The notes beneath the pieces are model-generated. The model had not been told where the DNA came from. It saw only the letters and a list, made by a program, of their open reading frames with translations, and ran no database searches. 64,000 bases of DNA from Sinomonas gamaensis. GTDB taxonomy: Bacteria; Actinomycetota; Actinomycetes; Actinomycetales; Micrococcaceae. A program made the translations under genes and the position numbers. The DNA is taken from positions 186,001 to 250,000 of the forward strand of contig NZ_SSCL01000001.1 in NCBI RefSeq assembly GCF_005876955.1. Direction: 5' to 3'. Position 1 is the stretch's first letter. Every line of letters begins with the position of its first letter. Shown here piece after piece: positions 1 to 7,935 of the stretch.

Positions 1-910
1 CGGCCACGAGCGTGATCGCCGTCGCGGCACCCGGGAGGCCCGCGGCGTCGAGGACGGCGGCGAACGGGCTCTTGAGTCCGGCCGAATTCCACGGCAGGAC
101 CGCCGCGATGATGAAGATCGAGCCGATGTAGAAGACCAGGATGCGCCAGACGACGGTTCGGACGGCCTTGCCTACGCTCCGGGCCGGGTCCTCGGTCTCA
201 GCCGCGGCAACCGAGACGATCTCCGTGCCGCCGAAGGCAAAGGCAACCACGAAGAGCGCCGTGGCGATGCCGCCGAAGCCGTGCGGCGCGAAGCCCTCGC
301 CCCCGAAGTGCGCAAGCCCCGGCGACGGGACGCCCGGGATCCAGCCGAACAGCAGGGCTGCGCCGATCACCAGGAAGCCGACGATCGCGGCAACCTTGAG
401 GAGCGCGAACCAGAACTCGAACTCGCCGAAGTTCCGCACCCGCGTGAGGTTGACCGCCGTCAACACCGCGACGAACAGCAGCGCCATGAGCCACACCGGC
501 AGGGCGGGGAAGACGGTCGCAAGGAGGCCCGCAGCTCCGAGGGCTTCCGCCGCGATCACCACGACGAGCTGGAGCCACCACAGCCAGCCGACCGTAGCTC
601 CGGCCACGGGGCCCAGGGCGCGGGCGGTGTAGACGGAGAAGGCGCCGCTGTTCGGGTTCGCCGCAGCCATCTCGCCGAGCGCCCACATGACGAGGATGAT
701 GAGCGTTCCTGCGACGAGGTAGGAAATGAGGACGGCGGGCCCGGCGGCCTGGATGCCCGCTCCCGAGCCGATGAAGAGGCCAGCGCCGATCGCGCTGCCG
801 AGCCCCATCATGGTGAGCTGCCGGGGCTTGAGTGCTGCCCCAAGCGTCGACTTCGTTGTCGTAGTCGCTTGTTCGGTGTGCGCTGCGTTTGCAGTCTGCA
901 TAGGTGTCAT
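1..910 (-). CDS. APC-family amino acid permease (partial, C-terminus beyond window)
   Basis: Secondary amino-acid transporter of the APC superfamily, in the cytoplasmic membrane. The 303 visible codons start with a hydrophilic tail (residues 1-30), then the family signature GSAIGAGLFIGSG at about residues 38-50 in the first membrane segment, followed by several further hydrophobic helices and the FAFGGTEIVSVAAAE segment near residue 235, typical of the GABA/aromatic amino-acid permease branch. Two starts are possible: ATG at 910 or ATG at 901, with an AGAGGG stretch just upstream better spaced for 901. It is divergent from the Lrp/AsnC gene, a common pairing in which the regulator controls the transporter. 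The substrate cannot be told from sequence. Confidence 0.9.
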   Translation of the reverse strand, partial: MTPMQTANAAHTEQATTTTKSTLGAALKPRQLTMMGLGSAIGAGLFIGSGAGIQAAGPAVLISYLVAGTLIILVMWALGEMAAANPNSGAFSVYTARALGPVAGATVGWLWWLQLVVVIAAEALGAAGLLATVFPALPVWLMALLFVAVLTAVNLTRVRNFGEFEFWFALLKVAAIVGFLVIGAALLFGWIPGVPSPGLAHFGGEGFAPHGFGGIATALFVVAFAFGGTEIVSVAAAETEDPARSVGKAVRTVVWRILVFYIGSIFIIAAVLPWNSAGLKSPFAAVLDAAGLPGAATAITLVA

Positions 911-1149
911 TGACCCTCTTCGGTTCTTCGATGGCCGCGGCGGGGTATGCCGGACCAAGGGGACGGTGACGAGGATAGCCTCATTTTCCGACCTTGTGTG
1001 GCGCGGATCACGGCTCTGAGCAGAGTGCTAGGAGTCGCGGGTGGAGCGAGTTCGGATCTGGGCAGAATGCGCAATGGATGTTCATGCGGGCATCAATCTG
1101 TAGCATCGTGTCTGCGTGGCACCGGTGCCAAGCGAAGGGGAGTGATGCG

Positions 1150-1620
1150 GTGAAGGTCGACGAGCTGGATGCCAAGATCGTGAGGCTGTTCACGGAGGAG
1201 CAGCGCATGTCCGTCCTCGAGGCGTCTCGCATCCTCAAGGTGGCCCGCGCCACCGTCCAGGCGCGGCTCGACCGGATGATCGCCAACGGCGTGATCGCGC
1301 GCTGGGCGCCGGAGCCCGAGCCTCGGGCCTTCGGCTTTCCCGTCGTCGCGTTCTGCTTCCTGACCATCAACCAGGATCTCGGGCACGACGCCGTCTCCAA
1401 GACCCTGGCGGAAATCCCCGAGGTCATCGAAGTCCATACCGTGTCGGGCGACAGCGACCTCATGGCCCGCGTCGCCGCCCGCTCCAACTCAGACCTGCAG
1501 AGGGTCCTCGACATCATCATGGCCACGAAGGCCGTGGTCCGGTCCTCGAGCGTGATCGCCCTCAACACCCACTTCGAGGGGCGCACCCTGCCGCTGCTGG
1601 AAGCTGCCGCGCGGGGCTGA
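1150..1620 (+). CDS. Lrp/AsnC family transcriptional regulator
   Basis: Feast/famine DNA-binding regulator of 156 residues. An N-terminal winged helix-turn-helix (about residues 4-55, containing ASRILKVARATVQARLDRM) is followed by the AsnC/RAM ligand-binding domain (about 65-145, with the VSGDSDLMARVAA segment). GTG at 1150 is preferred because AAGGGGAG at 1134-1141 lies at good ribosome-binding distance; longer in-frame extensions have no such site. Divergent orientation to the amino-acid permease suggests it responds to an amino acid and controls that transporter (inference). The effector is unknown. Confidence 0.9.
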   Translation: MKVDELDAKIVRLFTEEQRMSVLEASRILKVARATVQARLDRMIANGVIARWAPEPEPRAFGFPVVAFCFLTINQDLGHDAVSKTLAEIPEVIEVHTVSGDSDLMARVAARSNSDLQRVLDIIMATKAVVRSSSVIALNTHFEGRTLPLLEAAARG

Positions 1621-1624
1621 CCGT

Positions 1625-1637
1625 CCCCGCTGCGGGG
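1625..1637 (+). terminator. Short GC hairpin after the Lrp gene
   Basis: CCCCG, 3-nt loop, CGGGG immediately after the Lrp stop codon. There is no T-run, so this is a weak candidate terminator. Confidence 0.35.
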
Positions 1638-1659
1638 CCAGCTTCGTTGCGACGCTGAC

Positions 1660-1975
1660 CCCGTTGCGCCGTCAGCAGGGTCCTCGTTCCGTCCTCACCA
1701 GCTTTAGGCTTCAATCCGCGGCGAGTCGCCCGGATCTACCGGCGAGTCGTGCTGCTGTCGCCTTGAAAAGTGGGGAGGAAGGCAGTCCCCAGAGGCCGGC
1801 GGCGGCATCTGCAACTGACGCTCCCCGTTGCGCCGTCAGCTTTGCAGGGCCCTCGTTCCGTCCTCACCAGCTTTAGGCTTCAATTCGCGGCGAGTTGCCC
1901 CAATTTGCCGGCGAGTCGTGCTGCTGCCGCTTTGAAAAGTGGGGAGGAAGGCAGCGCCCAGACGCCGACGGCGGC
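1660..1975. repeat. Imperfect tandem direct repeat, two copies of about 150 bp
   Basis: Copy 1 (about 1660-1805) and copy 2 (about 1824-1975) share long exact blocks such as CCCGTTGCGCCGTCAGC, TCACCAGCTTTAGGCTTCAA and AAAAGTGGGGAGGAAGGCAG, separated by scattered substitutions and a small indel. Each copy opens with a 6-bp inverted repeat (GCTGAC at 1654 with GTCAGC at 1671; CTGACG at 1815 with CGTCAG at 1834). No convincing gene is present; together with the promoter below this explains the 443-bp gene-free stretch 1621-2063. It may be a genus-specific intergenic repeat or a decayed duplicated gene end (inference). Confidence 0.75.
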
Positions 1976-1985
1976 GCGTCACCTT

Positions 1986-2014
1986 TTGCTCCTCCGCTCG
2001 CCGGGGCGTATCAT
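1986..2014 (+). promoter_or_regulatory. Sigma-70-like promoter of nrtR-nadABC operon
   Basis: TTGCTC at 1986-1991, a 17-nt spacer and TATCAT at 2009-2014. The expected transcription start (about 2020-2022) falls inside the NrtR-type palindrome. Confidence 0.65.
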
Positions 2015-2017
2015 GAC

Positions 2018-2038
2018 TTAGGGTCAAAGTGACTTTAA
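2018..2038 (+). promoter_or_regulatory. Putative NrtR operator
   Basis: Imperfect palindrome TTAGGGTCA-AAG-TGACTTTAA (7 of 9 positions symmetrical), overlapping the predicted transcription start of the NAD operon and lying 26 bp before the nrtR start codon. NrtR regulators are known to bind AT-rich palindromes with GTCA/TGAC cores upstream of NAD genes, so autoregulation and repression of nadABC is expected. Confidence 0.65.
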
Positions 2039-2063
2039 CTAGCGGTGAAGGGAGGGAGACGCG

Positions 2064-2822
2064 ATGAGTACCCTTTTCGCTGGCCCCCTCGGCGCCAACG
2101 TTTCGGAGCGCGCCCAGCTCCCTCCATCGCTCGCGATCTCCACCGTAATCTTCGCCCTGAAGCCGAGCCGCGACGCGGGCAGGCCGACGCTGTGGCTCCC
2201 GCTCGTCCGTCGGGTGAAGGAGCCGTTCAAGGGGCAGTGGGCCCTTCCGGGCGGCCCGCTGACTGCGACGGAGTCGCTTGAGGATGCCGCTCGGAGGAAT
2301 CTGCGGGAGACTACGGGCCTCGCCCCGGAGTACCTCGAACAGCTCTACGCGTTCGGCGGCCTTGACCGTGCGAGCAAGCCCCATCGGGGAGCCCAGCGCG
2401 TTGTTTCGATCGTGTACTGGGCGCTCGTGCGGCCAACGGAGGCTGAGCTCCTCTTGGAGAACGAGACCGAGAACGTGGCCTGGCATCGCGCCGACACGGC
2501 CGGCGAGGACGAGGACGGCCTCGCCTTCGACCATCGCGAGATCATCGACTACGCGCTCTGGCGACTGCGCAACAAGATTGAATACGCGCAGGTCGCGTAC
2601 CACTTCCTCGGCGAGACGTTCACCCTCGCCCAGCTCCGCGAGGTCTACGAGGCGGTCCTCGGACGCCCGCTCGATCCCGCCAATTTCCGCCGCCAGCTCA
2701 AGTCCGTGTCTCAGATCGAGCCGACTGATCAGTTCCAAGAGGGCGGCCGCCATCGGCCCCCACGCCTCTACCGTTACACCGGTCCCCACTACACAGGCCC
2801 AGCACAAAGGAGCACGACATGA
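2064..2822 (+). CDS. nrtR: NrtR-type Nudix-related transcriptional regulator of NAD synthesis
   Basis: Repressor of 252 residues: an N-terminal Nudix-like domain (about 20-155) that senses ADP-ribose-type NAD metabolites in this family, and a C-terminal winged helix (about 165-240, FTLAQLREVYEAVLG, FRRQL). The Nudix box is degenerate: G64-x5-E70-x7-R78 is kept, but the next positions read N-L-R-E-T-T-G-L (79-86), so two of the metal-binding glutamates are replaced by N79 and T83. That fits a sensor rather than a hydrolase. The start has GGAGGGAG just upstream. Its stop overlaps the nadA start (ATGA), so regulator and pathway are translationally coupled. Confidence 0.9.
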   Translation: MSTLFAGPLGANVSERAQLPPSLAISTVIFALKPSRDAGRPTLWLPLVRRVKEPFKGQWALPGGPLTATESLEDAARRNLRETTGLAPEYLEQLYAFGGLDRASKPHRGAQRVVSIVYWALVRPTEAELLLENETENVAWHRADTAGEDEDGLAFDHREIIDYALWRLRNKIEYAQVAYHFLGETFTLAQLREVYEAVLGRPLDPANFRRQLKSVSQIEPTDQFQEGGRHRPPRLYRYTGPHYTGPAQRSTT

Positions 2823-4129
2823 CGTCGGTCGCCACCGCCATCAACCTCATCACCCGCGCTGATGCGGAGCGGCTGTCCAAGGAGGCTCCGGCTGCCAGCA
2901 CGTGCAGCTCCGACCTCGCGAAGGGTCCGTGGGAGTTCGACGCCGCCGAGGCCCTCCGCGGTCTGCCCGCCTACGGGCCAGGCGCTTCGAGCGCCGACGT
3001 CGCTCCGGCGTCGACCCCTCGCCAGGGCCAGCTGCCCCAGGAGTACAAGGACGCGAGCGACGACGAACTCCGCGCCCGCATCCACGCCGCCAAGCAGACT
3101 CTCGGCGACCGAGTCGTGGTGCTCGGCCACTTCTACCAGCGTGACGAGGTTGTGGAGCACGCCGACTTCGTGGGCGACTCGTTCCAGCTCGCGAACGCCG
3201 CGCTCACCCGCCCCGACGCCGAGGCGATCGTCTTCTGCGGCGTGCATTTCATGGCGGAGACAGCCGACATCCTCTCGCGCGAGGACCAGGCCGTGATCCT
3301 GCCCAACCTCGCGGCGGGGTGCTCGATGGCGGACATGGCGGACATCGACTCGGTCCAGCAGTGCTGGGACCAGCTCGAGGAGCTGTTCGGCACCGAGCCG
3401 GACGCGGAGGGCCGCGTTCCGGTCATCCCGGTGACGTACATGAACTCCTCGGCGGCGCTCAAGGGATTCTGCGGCGAGCACGGTGGGATCGTGTGCACGT
3501 CGTCGAACGCTGCGACTGTCCTCGAGTGGGCTTTCGAGCGCGCCCAGCGCGTCCTGTTCTTCCCTGACCAGCACCTCGGCCGGAACACGGCCAAGGCCAT
3601 GGGGGTCCCGCTTGAGCAGATGCCCATGTGGAGCCCGCGCAAGCCGTGGGGCGGCACCGATCCGGAGACCCTCCGCGACTCCCGGGTCATCCTGTGGCAC
3701 GGCTTCTGCTCGGTGCACCGCCGCTTCAATGTCGCGCAGATCGACAAGGCCCGCGCGGAGTACCCGGGCGTGCGCGTGATCGTGCACCCCGAGTGCCCCA
3801 TGGAGGTCGTCGACGCGGCCGACGAGTACGGCTCGACCGACTACATCCGCAAGGCCATCGCCGCCGCGACCGTGCCCACGGTCTTCGCGATCGGCACCGA
3901 GGTCAATCTCGTGAACCGGCTCGCGGCAGAGTACCCGCAGCACACGATCTTCTGCCTTGACCCGGTCATCTGCCCTTGCTCCACGATGTACCGGATCCAC
4001 CCGGGCTATCTCGCCTGGGTGCTCGAGGGCCTCGTCGAGGGCGAGGTCCGGAACCGCATCGAGGTTGCGGCCGACGTCGCGGAGCCTGCACGCGTCGCCC
4101 TCGAACGGATGCTGGCGGCTCGGCCGTGA
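2819..4129 (+). CDS. nadA: Quinolinate synthase NadA
   Basis: Condenses iminoaspartate with dihydroxyacetone phosphate to quinolinate using a [4Fe-4S] cluster; second step of de novo NAD synthesis, cytosolic. 436 residues, longer than the E. coli enzyme because of an N-terminal extension of about 80 residues rich in Ala/Ser/Pro, as is common in actinobacteria. Motifs include VVLGHFYQRDEV (about 100-112), FCGVHFMAE with C140, MNSSAALKGFCG, HPECPME with C326 and CPCSTMYRIHPGYL with C385/C387, covering the cluster cysteines. It overlaps nrtR by 4 bp and nadB by 4 bp (GTGA). Confidence 0.97.
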   Translation: MTSVATAINLITRADAERLSKEAPAASTCSSDLAKGPWEFDAAEALRGLPAYGPGASSADVAPASTPRQGQLPQEYKDASDDELRARIHAAKQTLGDRVVVLGHFYQRDEVVEHADFVGDSFQLANAALTRPDAEAIVFCGVHFMAETADILSREDQAVILPNLAAGCSMADMADIDSVQQCWDQLEELFGTEPDAEGRVPVIPVTYMNSSAALKGFCGEHGGIVCTSSNAATVLEWAFERAQRVLFFPDQHLGRNTAKAMGVPLEQMPMWSPRKPWGGTDPETLRDSRVILWHGFCSVHRRFNVAQIDKARAEYPGVRVIVHPECPMEVVDAADEYGSTDYIRKAIAAATVPTVFAIGTEVNLVNRLAAEYPQHTIFCLDPVICPCSTMYRIHPGYLAWVLEGLVEGEVRNRIEVAADVAEPARVALERMLAARP

Positions 4130-5757
4130 GCACGTCGACCGGGCGCCGTCTGGCGGTCATCGGCAGTGGTGTTGCCGGGCTCTTCGCGGCGATCTCCGCA
4201 GCGGAGGCCGGGGCCGCCGTCGTCCTCCTGACGAAGGCGACTCTCGCGGACAGCAACAGCATGCTCGCTCAGGGCGGCTTCTCTGCAGTGTTGCCGGAGG
4301 GGCAGCGCGCGCCGGGGGACAGCGTCGAGAGCCACGCCGCGGACACGATGGCGGCTGGGGCGGGGCTCGGTTCCCGTGCCGCCGTCGACGTCATGTGCGC
4401 CCGCGGAGCCAACGCCGTCGACGCGCTCCTCGCGCACGGCGTCGCGTTCGACCGCGGACCCGACGGCCGCCTCCTCCTCGGGCTCGAGGCCGCCCACTCG
4501 TTCCCGCGCATCCTGCACGCCGGGGGCGACGCGAGCGGCGCCGGGATCAGCAGGGCGCTCATTGCCCGGGTGCGCGACCTTGAGGCGCAGGGGCGCCTCG
4601 AGGTTCTCGAGGGGGCGATGGCCGCCGAGCTCGTGCTCGATTGCGGGGCGATTGCCGGAGTGGAGTACGTGCAGGCAAGCGAATCAGGCGCACGACGGCG
4701 TCTGGAGGCCGATGCGGTTCTCCTCGCCACCGGGGGAGCGGGCCAGCTCTTCGCCCAGACCACCAACCCCGCGGTGGCGACGGGCGACGGCGTAGCCCTC
4801 GCCTTCCGCGCGGGCGCGGCGCTCCGCGACCTCGAGTTCTACCAGTTCCACCCGACCGCGCTCCAGGTCCGCGGGGCGGACGGAACGGTCCGCTCAACGC
4901 TCATTTCCGAGGCTGTCCGGGGCGAGGGCGCACTCATTCGCGACGCATCCGGGCGCCGGTTCGTGGGCGAGTATCACCCGCTGGGCGAGCTCGCCCCCCG
5001 CGACGCCGTCTCTCGCGCGCTCGCCCTCCACCGCCGCGCCGGAGGCGGCCAGGCCTACCTCGATGCGACCGAGCTCGAGTCGGTCCACGGCGGCGGCTTC
5101 CTGGCCCGTCGCTTCCCCGGTCTGGACGCCATGACCCGAGCCGCGGGCTTCGACTGGCGTCGGGAGCCCCTCCCGATCGGGCCGGCCGCGCACTACTGGA
5201 TGGGCGGCGTGGCGACTGACCTCGACGGGGCGACCAGCGTCCCCGGGCTGTATGCGGCCGGTGAAGTCGCGTGCACGGGCGTGCACGGGGCGAACCGCCT
5301 GGCCTCCAATTCCCTGCTCGAAGGCGTCGTGTTCGCGGCGCGCGCTGTCGAGCGCTTCGTAGCCGGCCGTGCCGACGAGTGGGGCGGCCCCGCCGTCGAG
5401 ACCGCCGTTGCCCTCGCGGTCGCGGCGGAACCCGAAGCGGGAGCCCTAACGCTGGCTGGTGCTTCAGGCCGGGCCGCGCTCGCCGCCGCCATGGAGGCCG
5501 ACGCCGGCGTGCTGCGCGAGGCGAGCGGCCTCGTGCGCCTCGGCCACTCGCTCGCTGCATGGACTTCCGGTGAGCCCGAGGTGGCGAACCTCCTGGTCGC
5601 CGCCCGACTGCTCGTTGCCTCCGCCGCCCTCCGTGAGGAATCGGTGGGCGCCCACTTCCGCCTCGACTTCCCCGAGCGCCGCGTGAGTGGCGGCGGCGAG
5701 GCGGAGGCGGGCACCGTTGTCGTCCGCCAGCCCGCGCTGGCAGGAAGGAGCCTGTGA
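4126..5757 (+). CDS. nadB: L-aspartate oxidase NadB
   Basis: FAD-dependent oxidase that turns L-aspartate into iminoaspartate, the substrate of NadA. 543 residues from GTG 4126, which overlaps the nadA stop. Rossmann motif GSGVAGL at 13-19, SNSMLAQGG at about 43-51, EFYQFHPT at about 237-244, SEAVRGEGAL, and the flavin-binding HGANRLASNSLLEG at about 387-400. The C-terminal helical domain is shorter and more Ala-rich than in enterobacteria. There is no independent ribosome site, which argues for translational coupling. Confidence 0.95.
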   Translation: MSTSTGRRLAVIGSGVAGLFAAISAAEAGAAVVLLTKATLADSNSMLAQGGFSAVLPEGQRAPGDSVESHAADTMAAGAGLGSRAAVDVMCARGANAVDALLAHGVAFDRGPDGRLLLGLEAAHSFPRILHAGGDASGAGISRALIARVRDLEAQGRLEVLEGAMAAELVLDCGAIAGVEYVQASESGARRRLEADAVLLATGGAGQLFAQTTNPAVATGDGVALAFRAGAALRDLEFYQFHPTALQVRGADGTVRSTLISEAVRGEGALIRDASGRRFVGEYHPLGELAPRDAVSRALALHRRAGGGQAYLDATELESVHGGGFLARRFPGLDAMTRAAGFDWRREPLPIGPAAHYWMGGVATDLDGATSVPGLYAAGEVACTGVHGANRLASNSLLEGVVFAARAVERFVAGRADEWGGPAVETAVALAVAAEPEAGALTLAGASGRAALAAAMEADAGVLREASGLVRLGHSLAAWTSGEPEVANLLVAARLLVASAALREESVGAHFRLDFPERRVSGGGEAEAGTVVVRQPALAGRSL

Positions 5758-5758
5758 C

Positions 5759-5818
5759 ATGCCGGCCCAGACCATGCCAGCCCAAACCATGCCAGCCCAA
5801 ACCATGCCAGCCCAGAAC
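5759..5818 (+). repeat. nadC: Four tandem 15-bp repeats at the nadC start
   Basis: Units start at 5759, 5774, 5789 and 5804, each reading ATGCC[GA]GCCCA[AG]A[CA]C. The two middle units are identical. A 15-bp period keeps frame, so expansion or contraction would change only the N-terminal M-P-A-Q-T repeats and the number of start codons. Confidence 0.95.
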
Positions 5819-6706
5819 ACTGCGCAGATCCCGCTTCCGGCTCACGCGCTGCGGGCCGTGCTTGAGCGGGCCTATGCGGAAGATGCCCCTCATGGGGACA
5901 TCACATCGCTTGTCCTGATCCCTGATTCGGCGCGTGCTACCGCGGAGCTCCGTGCTCGCGTCCCAGGCGTGTTCTCCGGCGGTCCCGTGATCGAGGCCGG
6001 CTTCCGCTTCCATGATCCCGAGGCGCAGGTGGACCTCGTCGTCGGGGAGGGCGAGGAGTTCAGTGCGGGCGCCGTGCTGGCCAGAGTTGCGGGCCGCGCG
6101 CGGGAGATCCTGACGGCCGAGCGCGTGGTGCTCAATCTGGTCCAGAGGATGAGCGCGATCGCGACCCTCACGGCACGCTACGTCGCGCTCACGCAGGGCA
6201 CAAACGCGCGCATCGTGGACACCCGCAAGACCACCCCGGGGCTGCGCGAGGTGGAGCGGTATGCGGTGCGGTGCGGCGGTGGCCGGAACCACCGCTTCAG
6301 CCTCTCGGACGCCGTCATGGCCAAGGACAATCACCTCGCGGTCCTGACCGGGGGCGACCCAGCGCTTCTGACCGATGTTCTGCGCGCGGCGCGCGAGAGG
6401 CTGGGCCACACGACGCATTTCGAGGTCGAGGTGGATTCGATCGAGCAGATTGAGCCTGTCCTCGCGGCGGGTGTCGACACGATCATGCTCGACAACTTCA
6501 CCCCCGAGCAGCTCCGCGAGGGCGTCGCGATTGTCGCGGGCCGGGCGATCGTCGAAGCGAGCGGCGGAGTGAATCTCGACACGGTGGCCGACATCGCGGC
6601 GGCGGGGGTCGACGTGATCTCGGTCGGGGCCCTCACACATTCGATCGTGAACCTCGATCTCGGACTCGACGTCGTGCTCGACGCCGCGGAGGGCGGACGC
6701 GCGTGA
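5759..6706 (+). CDS. nadC: Nicotinate-nucleotide pyrophosphorylase (carboxylating) NadC
   Basis: Converts quinolinate and PRPP to nicotinate mononucleotide. 315 residues; conserved blocks DTRKTTPGLR, the RCGGGRNHRFSLSDAVMAKDNH region and FEVEVD/DTIMLDN/EASGGVN in the TIM-barrel half. The start at 5759 follows GGAAGGAG (5742-5749). The first 20 residues are an odd repeat of M-P-A-Q-[TN], encoded by four 15-bp units each carrying an ATG, so four in-frame starts are available (5759, 5774, 5789, 5804); the enzyme body begins near residue 24. It overlaps the desulfurase gene by GTGA. Confidence 0.96.
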   Translation: MPAQTMPAQTMPAQTMPAQNTAQIPLPAHALRAVLERAYAEDAPHGDITSLVLIPDSARATAELRARVPGVFSGGPVIEAGFRFHDPEAQVDLVVGEGEEFSAGAVLARVAGRAREILTAERVVLNLVQRMSAIATLTARYVALTQGTNARIVDTRKTTPGLREVERYAVRCGGGRNHRFSLSDAVMAKDNHLAVLTGGDPALLTDVLRAARERLGHTTHFEVEVDSIEQIEPVLAAGVDTIMLDNFTPEQLREGVAIVAGRAIVEASGGVNLDTVADIAAAGVDVISVGALTHSIVNLDLGLDVVLDAAEGGRA

Positions 6707-7860
6707 TCTACCTTGATGCGGCCGGCACCACTCCCGTGCGCCGCGAGGTCCTCGAGGCCATGTGGCCGTACCTCACTGGCGACTTCGGCAATCCGTCGAG
6801 CCATCACGAGCTGGGGGAGCGTGCCCGCGCCGGCCTCGAGGCAGCTCGGGCCGACGTCGCCCGCGTGCTCGGCTGTCGGCCGGGAGAGGTCACGTTCACG
6901 TCCGGTGGCACTGAGGCGGACAACCTCGCCGTCAAGGGCATCGCGCTCGCACGCCGCGCGGCAGACCCACGCCGTACCCGCATCGCCGTGAGCGCCGTCG
7001 AACACCCTGCCGTGCTCGAATCCGCGCGGAGCCTCGCGCGCCTGCACGGCTTCGTGGTTGACGTTGTGCCAGTCGACGGGACCGGTCGCGTTTCGCCTGA
7101 GGCGCTCGCCGCCGTCGTCGGGCCGGACACCGCCGTGGCCTCGGTGATGTACGCGAACAACGAAGTCGGGACGATCCAGCCCATCGCCGAGCTCGCTGCC
7201 GTGGCCCACGCCGCCAAAGTTCCGTTCCACACCGACGCCGTCCAGGCTGCCGGGGTGCTCCCGCTCGACGTCCGCGACCTCGGTGTCGACGCGCTCAGCA
7301 TCTCGGGCCACAAGCTCGGCGCGCCCAAGGGGGTCGGGGCGCTCTATGTCGCCGGGCGGGTGAGCATCGAGCCACTCGTCGACGGCGGCGGCCAGGAGCG
7401 GGGCGCGCGGTCGGGCACGGAGAACGTCGCGGGCGCGGTCGCGCTCGCCACCGCGCTTCGGCTCGCGGAGGGCGAGCGTCCGACGGCGGCCCCGCGCCTC
7501 GCCGAGCTCCGGCGCGGCTTTGTGCAGCGCGTGCTCGAGCTTGTCCCCGAGGCGCTGCTCACGGGCGACGACGTCCACCGCCTGCCGGGCAGCGCCTCCT
7601 TCTGCTTCCCCCGCGTGAGCGGGGAGTCGATCCTCCTCGAGCTTGAACGCCGGGGCATCATCTGCTCGTCCGGATCGGCCTGCGCGGCCGGTTCGAGCGA
7701 CCCCTCGCACGTGCTCCTCGCCCTCGGCATCGACCCCGAGACCGCGCAGACCGCCGTGCGGTTCACGCTTCCGGCCACGGTAACGGCTGGGGATCTCGAC
7801 GAGGCGGCTCGCGCCCTGGAAGGGGCCTACGCCGCCGTCACGGGCATCGCGCGCAGGTAG
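6703..7860 (+). CDS. Cysteine desulfurase (NifS/IscS-like), NAD-operon member
   Basis: PLP-dependent enzyme moving sulfur from cysteine to iron-sulfur cluster assembly. 385 residues, class V aminotransferase fold. PLP lysine in SISGHKLG (K204), catalytic persulfide cysteine in SSGSACAAGS (C327, the short loop of the NifS/IscS group), TSGGTEADNLA near residue 66. The GTG start overlaps the nadC stop. Position as last gene of nrtR-nadABC suggests it is dedicated to loading or repairing the NadA [4Fe-4S] cluster (inference from context; desulfurases are known nad-operon partners in several bacteria). Confidence 0.92.
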   Translation: MIYLDAAGTTPVRREVLEAMWPYLTGDFGNPSSHHELGERARAGLEAARADVARVLGCRPGEVTFTSGGTEADNLAVKGIALARRAADPRRTRIAVSAVEHPAVLESARSLARLHGFVVDVVPVDGTGRVSPEALAAVVGPDTAVASVMYANNEVGTIQPIAELAAVAHAAKVPFHTDAVQAAGVLPLDVRDLGVDALSISGHKLGAPKGVGALYVAGRVSIEPLVDGGGQERGARSGTENVAGAVALATALRLAEGERPTAAPRLAELRRGFVQRVLELVPEALLTGDDVHRLPGSASFCFPRVSGESILLELERRGIICSSGSACAAGSSDPSHVLLALGIDPETAQTAVRFTLPATVTAGDLDEAARALEGAYAAVTGIARR

Positions 7861-7872
7861 CGCCTCATCACG

Positions 7873-7903
7873 CCGAACTCCCCACTAGTCCCGGGGAGTT
7901 CGG
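7873..7903. terminator. Hairpin between converging desulfurase and GtrA genes
   Basis: Perfect 11-bp stem CCGAACTCCCC/GGGGAGTTCGG with a 9-nt loop, symmetric and without T-run. It lies between convergent genes, so it could serve both strands. Confidence 0.65.
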
Positions 7904-7935
7904 GGCAGAAGGTGGGGAGCTCGGCGGAGCCGAGA

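Noticed and set aside
1664-2021. Short open frames inside the 1.66-1.98 kb tandem repeat
   Set aside because: They are duplicated along with the repeat, have no ribosome-binding site and end in unrelated sequence; the repeat is better treated as non-coding.
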